Assembly (NCBI GenBank): GCA_027596195.1
Contig: JADGJG010000927.1
Span: forward strand, 1 to 10,841
Origin: Podochytrium sp. JEL0797
Lineage: Eukaryota; Chytridiomycota; Chytridiomycetes; Chytridiales; Chytriomycetaceae
Length of the DNA: 10,841 nucleotides
Reading direction: 5' to 3'
Below, piece by piece: positions 7,418-10,841 of this stretch (within the stretch, counting starts at the first letter, position 1; every line of letters begins with the position of its first letter). The notes under the pieces were generated by a model. The model searched no databases, was not told the DNA's origin, and saw nothing but the letters and a program-made list of their open reading frames with translations. The position numbers were made by a program, and so were the translations under genes.

Positions 7418-8667
7418 ATGCTCGCACAGACCTTGTTGCGACGAAGCCTCGCGACTTCCTCCTCCTCTGCGGCCACCAGTGAGGCGTACTTGGCCAGCGG
7501 CATCGACAGCCTTGCGCCCGTGGCCCGCGCGCGTCTCGAAGAGCACCACTTTGCGACACTCGCCGACGACCTTCTCGTCCTCGCTTACTGCCACAACTCG
7601 CCACTGGCGCCGAGTGCTGACTCTCAGAGGGAAAAGATGGAGCGCGATGCGAAGGCGAATGCAAAGGCGTGAGTTGCTGAGTACTACCCAAGAACACCCA
7701 CTCACTCACCACACACACAGCCTCTCCCTCACAACCCTCTTCCAAACACCCCTCGCGAAGCTGCCCACAAGACCCCTCGACTCGCCCATGCCAGTCACAA
7801 ACCTTCTCGCCATGAAGGCCGCCCGCTACGACATGTACCACGCGAACGCCTCCGCCGGCGGCAGGGCCCGTCGCAGACTCACAAACATCATCGATTACAC
7901 CACAATCACAGACGCACAATTCACGAAACTCGAACGCGAAAAGATCAAGGGCGTGCGCGATTTCCACAGAGGCTTCGAAAAGAACTTTAGTCCCAGAATC
8001 GACCACCTGCCTGCCATCCGGAAAGTCGTGCTCAAGATTTGGGACGAGAAAGCTGTCAACAACAAGTTAACACTTTTTGCCTTTTCGGCCTGTTCCCCAT
8101 GCAATTCTAATATCCATTTCGTTTCTTTTCCCAAACAGGCAAATCCTCCTCCCAGCCCTCCTCTCCCTCGAAGCCATCACCGGAACCCGCGCCGAACCTG
8201 TCTTTGCAACCCTCCAAGACGCCACAAAAGTGATTCGCGCCGGAATGCCTCTCGGAGCCCAAGTCACCCTCCACCCGCCACAGGCACACGAATTCCTCGA
8301 CAAATGCACCCAAACCCTCCTCCCGCGTCTCCGTGAATGGCCCGGCATCTCCCCGCTCTGTTCCAAAAAGGGCAAAAATGTCGGCATTTTGGGGTTCAAA
8401 ATCCCTGTCGGGAGTGTCGGAGCGTTCCCTGACATTGAGCCCCATTTCGATATTTATCCGCAACTGTTTGAGATTAATGTCGAGATTCATACGACGGCTG
8501 GGACGGATAAGGCGGCCGTTGCGTTGTTGAGTGGGTTCCAGATGCCGTTTAGGACGAGGGAGGAGGTTATTGCGGAGATGAAGGCCACTGAGGAGGCGAG
8601 GAATGCGGGCAAGATTGAGGATCCATTTGCCAAGTTCAAGAAGAAGGAGGAGGCCAAGAAGAAGTGA
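7418..8667 (+). CDS. MRPL7: Mitochondrial large-subunit ribosomal protein uL5m (L5/MRPL7), 3 exons, 374 aa
   Basis: Component of the mitochondrial large ribosomal subunit; uL5 proteins sit at the central protuberance. Exons: 7418-7668, 7721-8065, 8139-8667; introns 52 and 73 bp, both phase 2, with clean in-frame joins (GC|C Ala; AA|G Lys). The N-terminus MLAQTLLRRSLATSSSS is a typical mitochondrial presequence. A long fungal-type N-terminal extension (to about residue 150) precedes the L5 fold: ILLPALLSLEAITGTRAEP (201-219), IRAGMPLGAQVTL (231-243), FLDKCTQTLLPRLREWPGI, then GFKIPVGSVGAFPDIEPHFD and NVEIHTTAGTDKAAVALLSGF. The C-terminus is a Lys-rich tail (KFKKKEEAKKK). At 374 aa it is longer than yeast MRPL7 (about 290). 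Its 3' end is the source of two tandem decayed copies downstream. Confidence 0.92.
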
Positions 8668-8786
8668 TTTTCTTCGTTTGGCGGTTTGAATTTTGATGAT
8701 GTTTTGATGGAGTATGATGAAGGGAAAAAAAGCGATGAAACAAGGATGCAATAAACAAATAGTATTCTCATATGTGAAAGTATCAC
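8522..8786 (+). repeat. Tandem repeat unit 1 (source: uL5m 3' coding end and 3' UTR)
   Basis: The last about 48 codons of uL5m plus its 3' UTR and poly(A) signal. The landmark GTGGGTTCCAGATGCCG starts at 8531 here, at 8807 in unit 2 and at 9081 in unit 3, giving a period of about 275 bp. The left end of units 2 and 3 matches a separate bit of the gene at 8459-8470 (GCAACTGTTTG). Confidence 0.9.
8750..8755 (+). terminator. Poly(A) signal of uL5m
   Basis: AATAAA 82 bp after the TGA. In the duplicated unit downstream the equivalent position reads ATTAAA (about 9017), a weaker variant. Confidence 0.5.
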
Positions 8787-9060
8787 GCAACTGTTCGCGT
8801 TGTTCAGTGGGTTCCAGATGCCGTTTAGGGCGAGGGAGGAGAGTGGTTGCGGAGATGAAGACCAGTGAGGAGGCGAGGAATGCGGGCAAGATTGAGGATC
8901 CGTTTGCCAAGTTCAAGAAGAAGGAGGAGGCAGGGAAGAAGTGATTTGGCGGTTTTGATTTTGACGAAGGTTGATGAAGTTTGATGAAGGGAAAAAAAAG
9001 CGTTGAAACAAGGGTCCATTAAAAAGAAAGTTAGTCCACATACCAATGCGAGAGTACCAC
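8787..9060 (+). pseudogene. Tandem repeat unit 2: partial uL5m 3'-end copy (decayed)
   Basis: Copy of the uL5m tail and 3' UTR, beginning GCAACTGTTCGCGTTGTT. Relative to the gene it lacks 51 bp (8471-8521), flanked in the gene by TTG microhomology; the deletion is in frame, so the ancestral copy would read QLFALLSGFQ. One extra base near 8848 then shifts the frame. The end still reads EMKTSEEARNAGKIEDPF and KFKKKEEAGKK to a TGA at 8942-8944. The 3' UTR with the GATGAAGGGAAAAAAA element is retained. No start codon or L5 fold, so not a functional gene. Confidence 0.85.
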
Positions 9061-9246
9061 GCAACTGTTTGCGTTGTTGAGTGGGTTCCAGATGCCGGTT
9101 AGGACGAGATAGGAGGGTGGTTGCGAGATGAAGGCGAGTGACGAGGCGAGGAACGCGAAAAAAAAGCCTAGTTCAAGAAGCCAAGAAGAAGCGATTCGGT
9201 TGAATTTGACGAAGTTGGATAAGACTTTCTCATGCGAAAGTGACAA
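9061..9246 (+). pseudogene. Tandem repeat unit 3: more decayed uL5m 3'-end copy
   Basis: Begins GCAACTGTTTGCGTTGTTGAGTGGG and shares with unit 2 both the 51-bp deletion and the GTGGTTGC variant (GTTATTGC in the gene), so units 2 and 3 descend from a common duplicate. It has several further deletions (loss of most of the GKIEDPF segment, shortened 3' UTR) and the original stop codon is changed. The right edge, near GCGAAAGTGAC, is approximate. It abuts the AHCY promoter region. Confidence 0.8.
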
Positions 9247-9256
9247 TTTAAATTCG

Positions 9257-9262
9257 CACGTG
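9257..9262. promoter_or_regulatory. CACGTG E-box 1 upstream of AHCY
   Basis: Exact CACGTG 211 bp before the AHCY ATG, in a GC-rich near-palindromic setting (TTCGCACGTGCGCGAA). In yeast, CACGTG is bound by Cbf1, which with Met4 controls sulfur amino-acid genes; application here is inference. Confidence 0.3.
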
Positions 9263-9375
9263 CGCGAATCGACACCAAGGAGTTCCCAGAGCCAGCTTCC
9301 CCGTGATGGTCCGCAAAGTCATCCCAAATTGGATTGTCAATCATGGCAAATCATCCCAACTACCCGCACGCGCCT

Positions 9376-9385
9376 GACACGTGTC
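9376..9385. promoter_or_regulatory. CACGTG E-box 2 upstream of AHCY (GACACGTGTC palindrome)
   Basis: A perfect 10-bp palindrome, GACACGTGTC, centred 93 bp before the AHCY start, at a typical promoter-proximal distance. Second CACGTG in the same 230-bp upstream region. Confidence 0.35.
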
Positions 9386-9472
9386 TTTTCGTTGGCCGAT
9401 CGATTTCCCCAAAACCCGTGGACACCGCAGCGACAAAAAGCGAAATCGCGCATCTCGAAAAAAAAAACAAAA

Positions 9473-10841
9473 ATGGTCTACAAAGTTGGTGCGTACGCCT
9501 TCCTCCGCCTTGCCCCCGTTCCGATGCTGGTCGAGACAGTTGGGTCGCAGATTCTGAATGCTTCAAGCTGGGATGGAGCGACTCACCTGTCCCTGTGCCA
9601 AATCTCTCTGCGCGCGCTTTGTTTATTTCTAAGTTGTTCGCTAACTCTATCCCCTTCTCTCCTCCTTTACTTGCAACAGCTGACATTACTCTCGCTGACT
9701 TCGGTATGTTCCGTTTTCCTTGCTTCCCTCCAAAAAGTGCCGGCGCCAAACAGAACCTGCGCTTGATAACGGATTTTGGCGCAGTTCCCCTGCTTCACGC
9801 CCTTCAGCTCCGCTCTTGCCCAATCTTTCTGAATCATAACTGACGGCATTTATCTCAATAGGTCGCAAGGAAATCGAGATCGCCGAGAACGAGATGCCCG
9901 GCCTCATGTCTCTCCGTGCCAAGTACGGTCCCGCTGCCCCCCTCAAGGGAGCCCGTATCGCCGGATGTCTCCACATGACCATCCAGACTGCCGTCCTCAT
10001 CGAGACCCTCACTGCTCTCGGTGCCGAGGTCACCTGGTCGTCCTGCAACATCTTCTCCACTCAAGACCACGCTGCTGCCGCCATCGCTGCCACCGGCGTC
10101 CCCGTTTTCGCCTGGAAAGGAGAGACTGACGAGGAGTACGAGTGGTGCATTGAGCAGACCATCAAGGGATTCCCTGGCGGCAAGGCGCTCAACATGATTC
10201 TCGACGACGGTGGTGACTTGACGCAGATTGTGCACAACAAGTACGCGGACCTCCTCAAGGACATTAAGGGAGTTTCGGAGGAGACGACTACCGGAGTGCA
10301 CAACCTCTACAAGATGCTCAAGAACGGGGAGCTCAAGATCCCGGCCATCAACGTCAACGACTCGGTCACGAAGTCCAAGTTTGACAACCTCTATGGATGC
10401 CGCGAGTCTCTCATTGACGGAATCAAGCGTGCCACTGACGTTATGATTGCTGGAAAGATTTCTGTTGTTGCTGGATACGGTGATGTCGGCAAGGGTTGCG
10501 CTGCTGCCTTGAAGGGAATGGGATCCCGTGTCATTGTCACTGAGATTGACCCCATCAACGCTCTCCAAGCTTCTATGGAAGGATACGAGGTCACCACTAT
10601 GGAGGAGGCCGTCAAGGAGGCCAACATCTTTGTCACCACCACTGGATGCCGTGACATCATCACCGGAGCCCACTTCCCCCTCATGAAGGACGACGCCATC
10701 GTCTGCAACATTGGACACTTTGACATTGAAATCGACGTCGCCTGGTTGAAGGCCAACGCTGCCAAGTGCATCAACATCAAGCCCCAGGTTGACCGTTACA
10801 CCATGAACTCTGGTCGCCACATCATCCTCCTTGCTGAGGGA
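9473..10841 (+). CDS. AHCY: S-adenosylhomocysteinase (adenosylhomocysteinase), 3' part outside window
   Basis: Cytosolic NAD-dependent enzyme that reversibly hydrolyses S-adenosylhomocysteine to adenosine and homocysteine, relieving inhibition of methyltransferases. Exons: 9473-9488, 9679-9702, 9862-10841 (continues); introns 190 and 159 bp, both phase 1. Joined start: [17 protein letters not shown]. Visible residues by homology to human AHCY: Asp129 (LDDGGDLT), Glu154 (VSEETTTG), Lys184, Asp188 and Asn189 ([13 protein letters not shown]), and the NAD-binding GYGDVGKG (218-225). [10 protein letters not shown] and the [12 protein letters not shown] near the window edge are also conserved. The roughly 40-residue insert of plant and many bacterial enzymes is absent, as in animals and fungi. 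340 of about 430 residues are in the window. Codon use is strongly C-biased at third positions, as expected for a highly expressed gene. Confidence 0.97.
9679..9702 (+). other. AHCY: AHCY coding microexon 2 (24 nt)
   Basis: Bounded by TTGCAACAG and GTATGT. It supplies the residues ADITLADF, with both flanking introns in phase 1, so skipping it would keep the frame but delete eight N-terminal residues. Confidence 0.85.
9743..9782. promoter_or_regulatory. Inverted pair of E2F-like 8-mers in AHCY intron 2
   Basis: GCGCCAAA at 9743-9750 and TTTGGCGC at 9775-9782 are perfect inverted copies 24 bp apart. Each matches the E2F-type TTTSGCGC consensus. They lie inside the second intron, 270-310 bp after the ATG. 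Whether they act as transcription-factor sites or only as a short RNA hairpin cannot be told from sequence. Confidence 0.3.

Noticed and set aside
7384..7503. N-terminal extension of cyanase to a Met at 7503
   Set aside because: The extra residues are exactly antisense to uL5m exon 1 and include an acidic Ala/Glu stretch. The Met at 7383 gives a proper presequence and core.
7257..8006. 249-residue minus-strand frame
   Set aside because: Antisense to uL5m exons 1-2 and overlapping the start of cyanase in another frame; Arg/Ser/His-rich with no domain.
9128..9766. 212-residue plus-strand frame running into AHCY
   Set aside because: It begins in decayed repeat unit 3, crosses the AHCY promoter and reads AHCY exons 1 and 2 in wrong frames and through intron sequence.
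9855..10820. 321-residue open frame on the minus strand
   Set aside because: It lies entirely antisense to the conserved AHCY exon 3. Its low-complexity Gly/Ser/Val/Asp composition is what C-biased third positions produce on the opposite strand.

Overview
This is eukaryotic nuclear DNA from a compact, intron-bearing genome. Every multi-exon gene has GT..AG introns of about 46-190 bp, some with CTAAC-like branch sites. The gene content points to an opisthokont, most likely a fungus and perhaps an early-diverging (chytrid-like) one. The main argument is a nuclear gene for mitochondrial ribosomal protein uL5m: animal mitoribosomes lack this protein, and many protists keep it in mitochondrial DNA. 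The other evidence is a FAT1/FATP-type acyl-CoA synthetase, a cyanase, and an S-adenosylhomocysteinase without the roughly 40-residue insert of plant and bacterial enzymes. The lineage is an inference; the sequence alone does not name a species.

Layout: (1) 1-264, non-coding with a 21-nt poly-C run. (2) 265-561 (+), a small unrecognised protein with a poly(A) signal. (3) 562-1119, intergenic. (4) 1120-3128 (+), nucleosome assembly protein NAP1, which I resolve into 11 coding exons; the first is only the ATG. (5) 3324-5417 (+), fatty-acid transport protein / very-long-chain acyl-CoA synthetase in 5 exons. (6) 5418-6816, an unusually long gap between convergent genes that may hide the last exon of an unannotated minus-strand gene. 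(7) 6817-7383 (-), intronless cyanase with an apparent mitochondrial presequence. (8) 7418-8667 (+), mitochondrial ribosomal protein uL5m (MRPL7) in 3 exons, head-to-head with cyanase across only 34 bp. (9) 8787-about 9246, two decaying tandem copies of the 3' end of the uL5m gene. (10) 9473-10841 (+), S-adenosylhomocysteinase, running off the window after 340 codons.

The genes do not form one pathway. They cover chromatin (NAP1), lipid activation (FATP), mitochondrial function (cyanase and uL5m from one shared bidirectional promoter) and the methyl cycle (AHCY). I see no novel multi-gene system. The features most worth following up are the triplicated and decaying uL5m tail, the 34-bp divergent promoter joining two mitochondrial-type proteins, the likely mitochondrial cyanase, the ATG-only coding exon and tiny exons at 5' gene ends, and E2F-like and CACGTG motifs placed around NAP1 and AHCY.
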